Positions 43,277 to 50,596 of a stretch of DNA of 54,667 nt are shown here, piece after piece. Made by a program: the position numbers and the translations under genes. Positions within the stretch are counted from its first letter, which is position 1. Every line of letters starts with the position of its first letter. This stretch comes from Planctomycetota bacterium. Lineage in GTDB: Bacteria > Planctomycetota > Phycisphaerae > Phycisphaerales > UBA1924. The notes under the pieces are model-generated. The model saw only the letters and a list, made by a program, of their open reading frames with translations, had not been told where the DNA came from and did not search any database. The stretch is taken from the NCBI GenBank assembly GCA_003696675.1, contig RFGH01000122.1, positions 1 through 54,667 on the forward strand, in the 5' to 3' direction.

Positions 43277-45069
43277 TGCCGCCCCGCCCCAGCCGGCCCG
43301 ACCCCCGCATCAACGAAAAGCTCAACGAGGCGCTCAAGGCCCTTCGTTCGGGCCAGCCGGACCGGGCGCTCGCCATGGTGCGCAGGGTGCTCGAGAAAGC
43401 ACCATCCCACCCGGATGGGAACCACTTCGCATCGCAAATGCTGCTGATGCTCAATCAGCCAGAGCCGGCGCTGTATCACGCCGAGCGCGCCTTGGCCGCC
43501 GACCCGTCGAACCACCGCTTCCGTCTGGGCCTCGGCGCGGCGCTCATAAACCTGAACCGATTCGAAGAAGCCTACGAGCCGATCAGGAGAGCCGCGGATG
43601 CCCAGCCCAACGATGCCGAGGGCCGATACGCGCTCGGCTCGGTCGCCGTCGACCTCGGCCGCTACGCCGAGGGCGAGTCCGAACTCCGCGAGGCTGCCCG
43701 GCTTCGCCCGGATTGGATCGATCCCCCGCTCGCGCTGGCTTCCTGCCTGCTCAACACCGCCCGGGCCAGTGAGGCGGTCGCCTTACTCCGCGAACTCGTG
43801 CGATCGAACCCGGACCATCTCCCGACGAACGCGCTGCTGTCGCTCGCATCGTCCTATGACGACACACTGACGCCGGAGGAATCCTTCGCGTTCCACACCG
43901 CCTACGGCCGGTGCCTCGAGCGCATGATCCGCCCGGCCGCACGCCACGCGAACACACCGGATCCCCACCGACGCATCCGGCTCGGCCTGGTCTCGTCCGA
44001 ACTCCGAGACCACTCGGTCGCATTCTTCCTCCGCCCGCTGCTCGAACACATTGACCGCGACCGCTTCGAAGTGTTCGCCTACCACACATCCCGCCACGAA
44101 GACGGGGTGACGGCGGCGATCCGGTCCCACACCGACCGGTGGGTTCCGTGCGATTCGTGCTCGCCGCCCGAGCTGGCCAGACGCATCATGCAGGACCGCG
44201 TGGATGTGCTTGTCGAACTGACCGGCCTGTTCGCCCGCAACCGGCTGGCGACCATGGCCGCCCGCCCGGCCCCCGTGCAGGTCTCGATGATCGGATACGG
44301 AAACACAACCGGGGTCCGGACCATCGACGCACGCATCGTCGATCGTCTGACCGATCCGCCCCCGGACGCGGACAAACTCGCGGCCGAGTCGCTCATCCGG
44401 CTCGACCGCTGCTTCCTCGCCTACCGACCGGACGACGACGCCCCCGTGCCGGGCACCGGGGAATCAAATCGCCCGTTCACCTTCGGCTCTTTCAACGACA
44501 TCAAGAAGATGTCGCCCGCCACCGTCCGCCTGTGGTCAAGCGTTCTTACGGCCTGCCCGGGCAGCCGCCTCCTGCTCAAAGCCCGCGAACTGGGCCACGA
44601 GGAGATGCGCTCCATGCTCGCCGACCGGTTCCGCGCCGAGGGTATCGACCCGGCACGCGTGACGATGCTCGGGCGGATCGAGGACGACCGCTCCCACCTG
44701 GCGCTCTACGACGAGATCGATCTGGCACTCGACCCCATCCCCTACCACGGCACCACGACAACCTGCCAGGCGCTGTGGCAGGGCGTGCCGGTGCTTACGA
44801 TGGAAGGCCGGGCCCATGCCGGGCGCGTCGGAATCTCACTGCTCACCGCCGTTGGCATGACCGACCACATCGCACGCGACGAGCCGCACTATCGCCAACT
44901 TGCGGCCGAAGCCTTCGCCCGCCCCCGCCCGACGACCGCCGATCGCCTCGCCCTCCGCGACCGCGTCGCCCGCTCCGAACTGCTCGACCACGCCGGACTG
45001 TCGCGGGCGGTGCAGGCCGCGTACATTGATCTCTGGACGCGCTGGTGCGAGAAGGGGCGAACCGGGTGA
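43276..45069 (+). CDS. TPR-containing SPINDLY-type O-linked GlcNAc transferase homolog (GT41)
   Basis: The 597-residue protein starts at an ATG sharing its A with the dxr stop. Residues 10-190 are TPR repeats (NEALKALRSGQPDRALAMVRRVL; AERALAADPSNHRFRLGLGAALI; EAYEPIRRAADAQPNDAEGRYALG). The C-terminal half is a GT41 catalytic region: RIRLGLVSSELRDHSVAFFLRPLLEHIDRDRFEVFAY, DVLVELTGLFARNRLATMAARPAPVQVSMIGYGNTTG, FGSFNDIKKMSPATVRLWSSVL, and YHGTTTTCQALWQGVPVLTMEGRAHAGRVGISLL. Bacterial members can glycosylate proteins with GlcNAc or fucose; the donor here is unknown. The next gene, a sulfotransferase, overlaps by 4 bp. Confidence 0.9.
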   Translation: MPPRPSRPDPRINEKLNEALKALRSGQPDRALAMVRRVLEKAPSHPDGNHFASQMLLMLNQPEPALYHAERALAADPSNHRFRLGLGAALINLNRFEEAYEPIRRAADAQPNDAEGRYALGSVAVDLGRYAEGESELREAARLRPDWIDPPLALASCLLNTARASEAVALLRELVRSNPDHLPTNALLSLASSYDDTLTPEESFAFHTAYGRCLERMIRPAARHANTPDPHRRIRLGLVSSELRDHSVAFFLRPLLEHIDRDRFEVFAYHTSRHEDGVTAAIRSHTDRWVPCDSCSPPELARRIMQDRVDVLVELTGLFARNRLATMAARPAPVQVSMIGYGNTTGVRTIDARIVDRLTDPPPDADKLAAESLIRLDRCFLAYRPDDDAPVPGTGESNRPFTFGSFNDIKKMSPATVRLWSSVLTACPGSRLLLKARELGHEEMRSMLADRFRAEGIDPARVTMLGRIEDDRSHLALYDEIDLALDPIPYHGTTTTCQALWQGVPVLTMEGRAHAGRVGISLLTAVGMTDHIARDEPHYRQLAAEAFARPRPTTADRLALRDRVARSELLDHAGLSRAVQAAYIDLWTRWCEKGRTG

Positions 45070-45866
45070 GCGGATCGGACAGCAGCCAACCCGGCATCGT
45101 GTGGCTCGCCTCGTACCCCAAGTGCGGCAACACCTGGCTCCGCTTCATGCTCTCCACCGCGATCTTCGGGCCTCCCGAACGGACCGCCGATGTCGAAGCC
45201 CGCATCCCCGATCTCCACCGCCCGTTCGACCCCCCACCGGCGCACCAAGGCCGGATCTACATCAAGACCCACTTCGTCCTCAGCGACGACCACCCGATGC
45301 TCGATCGAACGGACCGTGCCATCCACATCATCCGCAATCCCAAGGATATCGTTCTCAGCGCCCTCAACTACCAGCGCCTCACCGGCGAGGGCGATCGGTC
45401 ATGGACCCGCGCCGGCTATGTGAAGCGATTCATCCGCCACGGCGGAGATCGAGCCTGGCTCCGCGGAGGCTTCGGAACCTGGGCCGATCACGCCCGCTCC
45501 TGGCGACAGACCGATCGCTTCCCCGTCCTCGCCCTGCGGTACGAGGATCTCAAATCCGATCCCCGCGCCGAGCTGACGCGGATGCTCGCGTTCCTTGGGC
45601 TGCCGGCAGACCCCGACCGGATCGACGCGGCCCTGCAGGCAAGCAGCTTCGAGTCCATGCGCGCCATGGAGATCCGCGAAAGCCAAGCCACACCCGTTAC
45701 CCCGAATGGACGCCCGTTCCTCGGGCTCAAACGCCGCACACGCGACGCCTTCTTTGTCAACAAGGGCCGAAGCGGCCAATCACTCGACACCGTCCGCCCC
45801 GGGCTCGATGCCCGCTTCGACGCGGCGTTCGCCGACGACATGCGGGCCTTCGGCTACAACTCGTAA
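45066..45866 (+). CDS. PAPS-dependent sulfotransferase
   Basis: The 266-residue protein starts at a GTG overlapping the upstream stop (GTGA). The 5'-phosphosulfate loop is SYPKCGNTWLRFML near residues 17-30, and the 3'-phosphate-binding motif is IHIIRNPKDIVLSALNYQR near 88-106, both characteristic of the Sulfotransfer_1 family. The later LALRYEDLKSDPRAELTRML is also typical. It would transfer sulfate from PAPS to a carbohydrate or other acceptor, probably one made with the coupled glycosyltransferase. Its 3' end overlaps by 13 bp the end of a second sulfotransferase on the opposite strand. Confidence 0.9.
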   Translation: MSGSDSSQPGIVWLASYPKCGNTWLRFMLSTAIFGPPERTADVEARIPDLHRPFDPPPAHQGRIYIKTHFVLSDDHPMLDRTDRAIHIIRNPKDIVLSALNYQRLTGEGDRSWTRAGYVKRFIRHGGDRAWLRGGFGTWADHARSWRQTDRFPVLALRYEDLKSDPRAELTRMLAFLGLPADPDRIDAALQASSFESMRAMEIRESQATPVTPNGRPFLGLKRRTRDAFFVNKGRSGQSLDTVRPGLDARFDAAFADDMRAFGYNS

Positions 45867-46654
45867 CCCAGCAGGGCGCAGGTTTCGCGGTAATCCCCGT
45901 TCGTCCGGAATCGCTCCAGCAGCCCCGCTGGCGCCTCCGCCCTCGGCATCGGACGGATCTGACCCGACGACGAACCCCGCGAGCCCGAGCCGGGCGCATC
46001 GCCCGAGATCGTTCTGTACCGATGCCACTTCGACGACCACGACTCATCGAAGGGCACACCGAGCCGGTCACAGAGCAGCCGCAGCGCGCCCCCGGGGTCG
46101 GACGCGAAGTCTTCGTACCGCACGAAGCCTACGCCCTGCGCGTGTCGCGCGAACGCCGCGCAGCCCCGGAGATATCCCTCCTCCGTCAGACGCCCCGCCA
46201 TGTTCGGCAACTTGGCCAACGAGAGAAACTGGTCCAACGGGTGACGCACCGTGACCGCCTCACGCACCTCGTAAGCGGCACCGATCACCTCACCAAGCCG
46301 GAATCGCATCGTCGGCTCCGCATAGGGCACGCCCACGAAGTCGAGATGGCTCCAATCCCGAAGCACAAGCCGCTTGCCCCCCGACCGAGCCCTCGATTCG
46401 CACAACGCCACCAGCTGCAGCATCCCAGGCGGACCGACCCGCCTCCACCGCGCGATCTCCGCGTCGGTCACCAGCCCGAACCACTCCTTCGCCTGCCGAA
46501 TCGGCTGCGTCACCACCATGTTGTCCGGGTGCACCTCGCTGAGCAACACGATGCCGTCCATGCACCCGATACAACGGGAGATCACCGTCCCGCCCGAGCG
46601 GGCCAAGTGTCGAAGAACCGGTATGGTCGTCTTGCCCGCCACGGCACTTCTCAC
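45854..46654 (-). CDS. Sulfotransferase-family protein (second, divergent copy)
   Basis: The 266-residue protein has a modified 5'-PSB loop HLARSGGTVISRCIGCM near residues 15-30 (RSGGT rather than RSGTS/T), the middle motif VREAVTVRHPLDQFLSLAKL (R-x6-S) near 130-150, and FVRYEDFASDPGGALRLLC near 185. This is the arrangement of Sulfotransfer_1/3 enzymes. I favour the GTG at 46654, which overlaps the epimerase stop as GTGA. A GTG at 46642 is a possible alternative. It is co-directional with and coupled to the epimerase, suggesting sulfation of a sugar made from that precursor. Confidence 0.75.
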   Translation of the reverse strand: MRSAVAGKTTIPVLRHLARSGGTVISRCIGCMDGIVLLSEVHPDNMVVTQPIRQAKEWFGLVTDAEIARWRRVGPPGMLQLVALCESRARSGGKRLVLRDWSHLDFVGVPYAEPTMRFRLGEVIGAAYEVREAVTVRHPLDQFLSLAKLPNMAGRLTEEGYLRGCAAFARHAQGVGFVRYEDFASDPGGALRLLCDRLGVPFDESWSSKWHRYRTISGDAPGSGSRGSSSGQIRPMPRAEAPAGLLERFRTNGDYRETCALLGYEL

Positions 46655-47640
46655 ACGAGCCCGCGTTCCCGCATCCACGCGAACTGCCGAGCCATGCCAT
46701 CCCGCACCGTTGTGCGCGGCTCATAGCCCAGCTCCGAGCGGGAACGCTCAAGATCCGCCCAAGTCCGCTCCACATCCCCCGGCTGCATCGGACGACGCTC
46801 CACCACCGGCGCCCGACCGACCACTTCGCCCACCGCCGAAATCAGATCCGACAAAGAAATCGGGTGATCGCCACCGAGGTTCCAAACCCGGTAGCCGTGC
46901 GAATCAATCCGTTCGACTGCCGCCAGCACGCCCGAGACAATGTCGTCGATGTATGTGTAATCCCGCGAGGTCGATCCGTCACCGAACATCGTGATCGGCT
47001 CGCCCCGCGCCGCCTTCGACAGGAACAACCGGATCGCCAGGTCCGGACGCTGCCGCGGGCCGAACACCGTGAAGAAACGCAGCATCGCCACCGAGGCCCC
47101 GGTCAGATGATGGTGCGTGTGCCCGATCAACTCGCACGCCTTCTTCGTCGCCGCGTACGGCGAGATCGGCGCATCCACCGCGTCCGTCTCCGCGAACGGC
47201 GTCTTCGGGTTGTTGCCGTACACGGACGAGGACGAGGCGCACACGATCCGACGGCAACCCGCGCCCTCCGCCGCGTCCAGCACCCGCTGCGTGCCCACCA
47301 CATTGGTCATCGCATATCCCGCCGGATCCGCGATCGAAGGGCGCACCCCCGCACGCGCCGCCAGATGAACCACGGCCCCCGGACGGAACGCCGAGAAAAT
47401 GCCCCCCAGCCGCCCAGCGTCACAAATGTCACACCGCTCGAACTCGAACCGCCCGCCGCACCCGCGAACCTCCTCCAGATTCGCACGCTTGAGCACTTCG
47501 TCGTAGTAAGGATCGAACGAATCGACCCCCATCACCTCCCACCCCGCGCCGAGCATCGCCTGGCACACATGCGACCCGATGAACCCGGCCGCCCCGGTCA
47601 CCACCACGCGTCGATTGGTCGCAAGAGCAGAATCGGTCAC
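46651..47640 (-). CDS. NAD-dependent nucleotide-sugar epimerase (UDP-glucuronate 4-epimerase-like)
   Basis: A 329-residue extended short-chain dehydrogenase. The Rossmann motif VVVTGAAGFIGSH lies at residues 11-23, the substrate/NAD segment VVHLAARAGVRPSI near 88, the serine strand CASSSSVYG near 130, the catalytic YAATKKACE near 155, and FGDGSTSRDYTYIDD near 235. The DSFDPYYDEVLKRANL stretch after the first fold resembles UDP-glucuronate 4-epimerases (CapI-like). The GTG at 47640 has GGAG 6 nt upstream and a TAGGAT -10-like element at 47698-47693. It makes a sugar-nucleotide for surface glycans, and the sulfotransferase gene follows in the same operon. Confidence 0.88.
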   Translation of the reverse strand: MTDSALATNRRVVVTGAAGFIGSHVCQAMLGAGWEVMGVDSFDPYYDEVLKRANLEEVRGCGGRFEFERCDICDAGRLGGIFSAFRPGAVVHLAARAGVRPSIADPAGYAMTNVVGTQRVLDAAEGAGCRRIVCASSSSVYGNNPKTPFAETDAVDAPISPYAATKKACELIGHTHHHLTGASVAMLRFFTVFGPRQRPDLAIRLFLSKAARGEPITMFGDGSTSRDYTYIDDIVSGVLAAVERIDSHGYRVWNLGGDHPISLSDLISAVGEVVGRAPVVERRPMQPGDVERTWADLERSRSELGYEPRTTVRDGMARQFAWMRERGLV

Positions 47641-47692
47641 AGCGGCTCCGGAACGAACATGCCGACCGTTCCATCGGCACGGGGAGGGCGGG

Positions 47693-47698
47693 ATCCTA
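47693..47698 (-). promoter_or_regulatory. -10-like TAGGAT of the epimerase operon
   Basis: TAGGAT on the minus strand, with a TTTGCG-like -35 about 16 bp upstream, would start a transcript about 45 nt before the epimerase GTG. It lies downstream of the strong terminator at 47718-47757. The epimerase would thus have its own promoter, and the terminator would end a different, upstream RNA. Confidence 0.4.
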
Positions 47699-47717
47699 CC
47701 GCCCATACAGCATGCGC

Positions 47718-47757
47718 AAAAAGAAAGCAGGGCGCCATGGGTCCACGGCGCCCCGCT
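47718..47757 (-). terminator. Strong intrinsic terminator ending the candidate sRNA
   Basis: On the minus strand a 14-bp stem (AGCGGGGCGCCGTG with CATGGCGCCCTGCT, including two G-U pairs) and a GACC tetraloop are followed by TTCTTTTT. No minus-strand gene lies upstream for over 2 kb, so it must serve a small transcript starting in the AT-rich island. Confidence 0.8.
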
Positions 47758-47850
47758 GGAGGAGAGAGAGATCTTGATACTGTACGAAAATTCGGTTTAT
47801 CGGTGCCCAAAGAAGCAAGTTCTAGAAAGAAATGTTTGCCTAGACTGCCA
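47718..47850 (-). ncRNA. Candidate small regulatory RNA with CU-rich anti-SD motif
   Basis: This AT-rich island (I count 50 G/C in 130 bases of 47761-47890, about 38%) lies in a region otherwise far richer in GC. On the minus strand it carries a good promoter (47857-47885), a body of about 130 nt without an ATG-started ORF, and a 14-bp terminator. Directly before the terminator stem the RNA would read AUCUCUCUCUCCUCC (47772-47758), complementary to purine-rich ribosome-binding sites. Such an exposed CU-rich stretch is known from trans-acting sRNAs in several phyla. It is divergent from ybeY and upstream of the epimerase. On the plus strand a 27-residue TTG-started ORF (47774-47857) overlaps and is the main alternative. 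Confidence 0.5.
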
Positions 47851-47856
47851 CTTTTG

Positions 47857-47885
47857 ATTGTCTGTTAGTGTTTTGTAAGTGTAAA
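47857..47885 (-). promoter_or_regulatory. Sigma-70-like promoter of the candidate sRNA
   Basis: Minus strand: TTTACA (47885-47880, five of six to TTGACA), 17-bp spacer, GACAAT (47862-47857, four of six). Initiation is predicted near 47850. An imperfect inverted repeat GTTTT-N8-AAAAC (47870-47887) overlaps the -35 and could be an operator. Confidence 0.55.
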
Positions 47886-48016
47886 ACTTGCGCTGATCCG
47901 CCAGATTCCCGCTCGAACTGCCCGTGTCGGTGGATAGAGTGGCGATGCGCCCGAGCCGGGCAGACGGGGTTCTGCGGGGGAGTTTCCCCGACCGTTGCCC
48001 GACACACGCGAGACCG

Positions 48017-48544
48017 ATGGACGATCCCAGCCGATCTTGGTCGTCGGACGACGACGACCGACCTCCCGCGCGATCCGAACGACCCGCAGTGGTCGAGGTA
48101 CAAGACGCCGACGGCGCGCTCGGCACCGACGACCTGCTGTGGCTGCGCGAGCACGCCGCCAGAGCTGCCGCGCTGCTCGGCGCGCCCGGCGAAGTCCGCG
48201 TCCGCATCGTGCGCGATGAAGAAATGGCCGAAGCGCACCTCCGCTACGCCGGAGTCCCCGGAACCACCGATGTCCTGACCTTTGACCTCGCCGGCGACGC
48301 TCGCACACTGGATGTCGATGTTCTTGTCTGCGCCGACGAGGCCCGCCGCCAAGCCGAACGCCTCGCCCACGACACGCGGCGCGAGCTGCTCCTCTACATT
48401 GTCCACGCCATGCTCCACTGCCTCGGCCACGACGACCACGACGACGACGATTACCAACGCATGCACGACACCGAGGACCGACTCCTCGAACAGCTCGGCG
48501 TCGGCATCACCTTCGCACGAGATCAGGAAGGAAACGCCTCATGA
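48017..48544 (+). CDS. ybeY: Endoribonuclease YbeY (rRNA maturation factor)
   Basis: Metal-dependent single-strand RNase needed for 16S rRNA 3'-end maturation and ribosome quality control. The 175-residue protein has the conserved core VRIVRDEEMAEAHLRYAGVPGTTDVLTFDL and the zinc site HAMLHCLGHDDH (H-x3-H-x5-H), followed by an acidic DDDDY stretch. The ATG at 48017 starts a 20-residue Asp/Ser-rich leader. Its stop overlaps the next gene's start by 4 bp (ATGA), the conserved pairing of ybeY with a CorC/HlyC gene. Confidence 0.95.
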   Translation: MDDPSRSWSSDDDDRPPARSERPAVVEVQDADGALGTDDLLWLREHAARAAALLGAPGEVRVRIVRDEEMAEAHLRYAGVPGTTDVLTFDLAGDARTLDVDVLVCADEARRQAERLAHDTRRELLLYIVHAMLHCLGHDDHDDDDYQRMHDTEDRLLEQLGVGITFARDQEGNAS

Positions 48545-49878
48545 CCCCCGGATGGTGGCTCGTCACCGGCATCGTCCTACTCACCGTCGGCGGCATCTTC
48601 GGCACGCTGACCATGTGCCTGCACCGCTTTAGCCGCGGACGGCTCACCGAACTGGCCGAGAAAAAGGACAACCCGCGCCTGCTCGCACCCGTTCAATCCA
48701 TCTGCACCGACCCACAGGGTCACGCAGCCGCCATGGCCCTGCTCCGCGTGCCCCTCCAGCTCATCAGCGGCATCGCCTTTGTCATGTATGTGTCCGGTCT
48801 CCGCGCCGAAACCTACCCCGGCTGGCTCTCCGCACTCACCGGCGTGCTCATCGCATCGGCCCTTATCTGGCTCTTCAATGTGCTGGTACCCCAGGCCGTG
48901 TCCCGCCACGGCGCCGAACCCACCATCCTCTTCATGGCCCCAACCATCCGCACCCTGCACGCGGCCCTGGGCCCCTTCCTCATCCTCGTCCGTTTCACCG
49001 ACGAGGTCGTCCGACGACTCTCCGGAGCCGCGCCGGCATCCGACCAGATCGCCATCGACACCGAGCTGCTCAGCGTCGTCACCGAACGCGAACGAGAAGG
49101 CCACATCGACGAGAGCGAACGCGACATGATCGAGGCCGTCGTCGAGTTCCGCTCCACCACCGTCGAACAGATCATGACCCCCCGCACCGAAATCGACGCC
49201 CTCGCCTACACCGACGACATCAACACCGTCCTGGCGTTCGTCGACGAGCACGGCCACTCCCGTGTCCCGGTCTACGAGGAAAGCCTCGACAAAATGCTCG
49301 GAGTCCTCTACGCCAAAGACCTCCTCCGCTGGATCCACACCCACAGCGGCGATGGCCAAGCCTTCAACCTCCGCACCATCCTCCGCCCCGTCTCCTTCGT
49401 GCCGGAGACCAAAACCGTCCGAGAGCTACTCACCCAGCTGCTCAGCGAAAAGGTCCATATCGCTATGGTCGCCGACGAGTATGGCGGCACCTCCGGCCTG
49501 GTCACCATGGAGGACATCGTCGAGGAAATCTTCGGCGACATCCAGGACGAGTACGAAACACCCGAGGATGTCGTCGGCGGCGTCGAACTCGATCAAACCA
49601 CACGCACAGCCGTCATCGACGCACGCACACCCATCGACGACGCCAACGACGAACTCGAAGACCTCGGCGTCGAACTGCCCGAGTCCGATGATTACGACAC
49701 CGTCGCAGGCTTCGTCAGCGCAACCCTCGGCCGCATACCCGAAGCGGGCGAGGTTTTCGAGCACGGCACCGCACGCATCGAAGTCCTCGAGGCCGAGCCC
49801 ACCCGCGTCGTCCGCGTCCGAGTCGGCCCCGCGAAGCACGAAGACGCGCCAACCCCCGAGCACGCCGGAGCCAACTGA
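48541..49878 (+). CDS. HlyC/CorC-family CBS-domain membrane protein
   Basis: The 445-residue protein has three or four N-terminal transmembrane helices of a DUF21/CNNM-type domain (WWLVTGIVLLTVGGIFGTLT; LISGIAFVMYVSGL; LTGVLIASALIWLFNVLVP; LHAALGPFLILVRF). Two CBS domains follow (VEQIMTPRTEIDALAYTDD near 208, LRTILRPVSFVPETKTVREL near 277). A C-terminal CorC_HlyC domain comes last (DEYGGTSGLVTMEDIVEEIFGDI, then DDYDTVAGFVSATLGRIPE). The family is linked to divalent-cation, mainly Mg2+ or Co2+, export or resistance. It is translationally coupled to ybeY, as in many bacteria. Confidence 0.93.
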   Translation: MTPGWWLVTGIVLLTVGGIFGTLTMCLHRFSRGRLTELAEKKDNPRLLAPVQSICTDPQGHAAAMALLRVPLQLISGIAFVMYVSGLRAETYPGWLSALTGVLIASALIWLFNVLVPQAVSRHGAEPTILFMAPTIRTLHAALGPFLILVRFTDEVVRRLSGAAPASDQIAIDTELLSVVTEREREGHIDESERDMIEAVVEFRSTTVEQIMTPRTEIDALAYTDDINTVLAFVDEHGHSRVPVYEESLDKMLGVLYAKDLLRWIHTHSGDGQAFNLRTILRPVSFVPETKTVRELLTQLLSEKVHIAMVADEYGGTSGLVTMEDIVEEIFGDIQDEYETPEDVVGGVELDQTTRTAVIDARTPIDDANDELEDLGVELPESDDYDTVAGFVSATLGRIPEAGEVFEHGTARIEVLEAEPTRVVRVRVGPAKHEDAPTPEHAGAN

Positions 49879-49882
49879 TCCA

Positions 49883-50578
49883 TCAAACCCGCTTGCGCGC
49901 TGCGTCGTTCATCAGCAGACCGGCCTCGCGCGCCAAGTCCGCAATCACCAAGCCCTTGGACAACTGCAGCTTCGTGCCGATCGACCCGCGATGCCGCTCG
50001 ATCGTTTTCACGGAACGGTGAAGTGTCTTGGCAATCTCCTTGATCGAGAGCCCCTGACCAAGCAACGCAAGAACCTCGAGCTCCCGCGGCGAAAGCGTGT
50101 CCAACTCACCCAGCCGGATCACATCCGACTCGACCACCGCACGCTCCGACGCCAGCAGATGCTCGGCCTCCCGCCCCGCCGGGATCCGGCGCGTGATCAC
50201 CAGGAACCGCGGCCCGCCGTCGCCCTCTTCCGCGGGAATCATCCGCATCCAACTGAACTGCTGGTGCCCCTGCCACACCGTCCGCAGCAGCAGCGGGTGC
50301 CCCTCGGCCTTCATCCGCTGGAACAACCCCAGCCGCTCGTCGATCCACGGCTTCGGAAAACCCAGCTCGCTCAGACGCTTGCCCACGATCTCCTCCGGCG
50401 CGTGCTCGAAGAAGATCCGCTTCGTCTCGTCGTTCGCGAACAAAACCGTGCCGACTTCGTCCAACAACGCCACGCTCACACCAGGCTCGCTCGTCAGCGT
50501 CTGCCACAGCGCCTGCGCCAGAGGGCTGTCGCCGCCCGTGTCCACTTCGTCGGGATGTCGCCGGGGTGTTGCGATCAT
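49883..50578 (-). CDS. PAS-domain LuxR-type transcriptional regulator
   Basis: The 231-residue protein has a PAS-like sensor at about 28-130 (GVSVALLDEVGTVLFANDET, then HAPEEIVGKRLSELG, FSWMRMIPAEEGDGG). A LuxR-type helix-turn-helix follows at about 158-220 (LDTLSPRELEVLALLGQGLS, KEIAKTLHRSVKTIERHRGSIGTKLQL). It has no phosphoacceptor receiver domain, so it senses a ligand or redox state directly or through a partner. The ATG at 50578 is chosen because the longer frame upstream is antisense to cysS. Only 18 bp separate it from the divergent cysS start. Confidence 0.9.
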   Translation of the reverse strand: MIATPRRHPDEVDTGGDSPLAQALWQTLTSEPGVSVALLDEVGTVLFANDETKRIFFEHAPEEIVGKRLSELGFPKPWIDERLGLFQRMKAEGHPLLLRTVWQGHQQFSWMRMIPAEEGDGGPRFLVITRRIPAGREAEHLLASERAVVESDVIRLGELDTLSPRELEVLALLGQGLSIKEIAKTLHRSVKTIERHRGSIGTKLQLSKGLVIADLAREAGLLMNDAARKRV

Positions 50579-50585
50579 GGGGTGA

Positions 50586-50592
50586 TAGGATA
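50586..50592. promoter_or_regulatory. Shared -10 element between LuxR-type gene and cysS
   Basis: The core GATAGGATA reads TAGGAT toward cysS, ending 5 nt before its GTG, and TATCCT toward the regulator, ending 8 nt before its ATG. With only 18 bp between start codons, both genes would be leaderless or nearly so. Any -35 would lie inside the opposite coding sequence. Confidence 0.45.
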
Positions 50593-50596
50593 GTCC

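Noticed and set aside
47774-47857. A 27-codon plus-strand ORF (TTG start, GGAGG upstream) with C-x13-CxxC
   Set aside because: It is kept only as the alternative to the small RNA: it is short, TTG-started and lacks a promoter I can see. The minus-strand promoter and terminator explain the island better.
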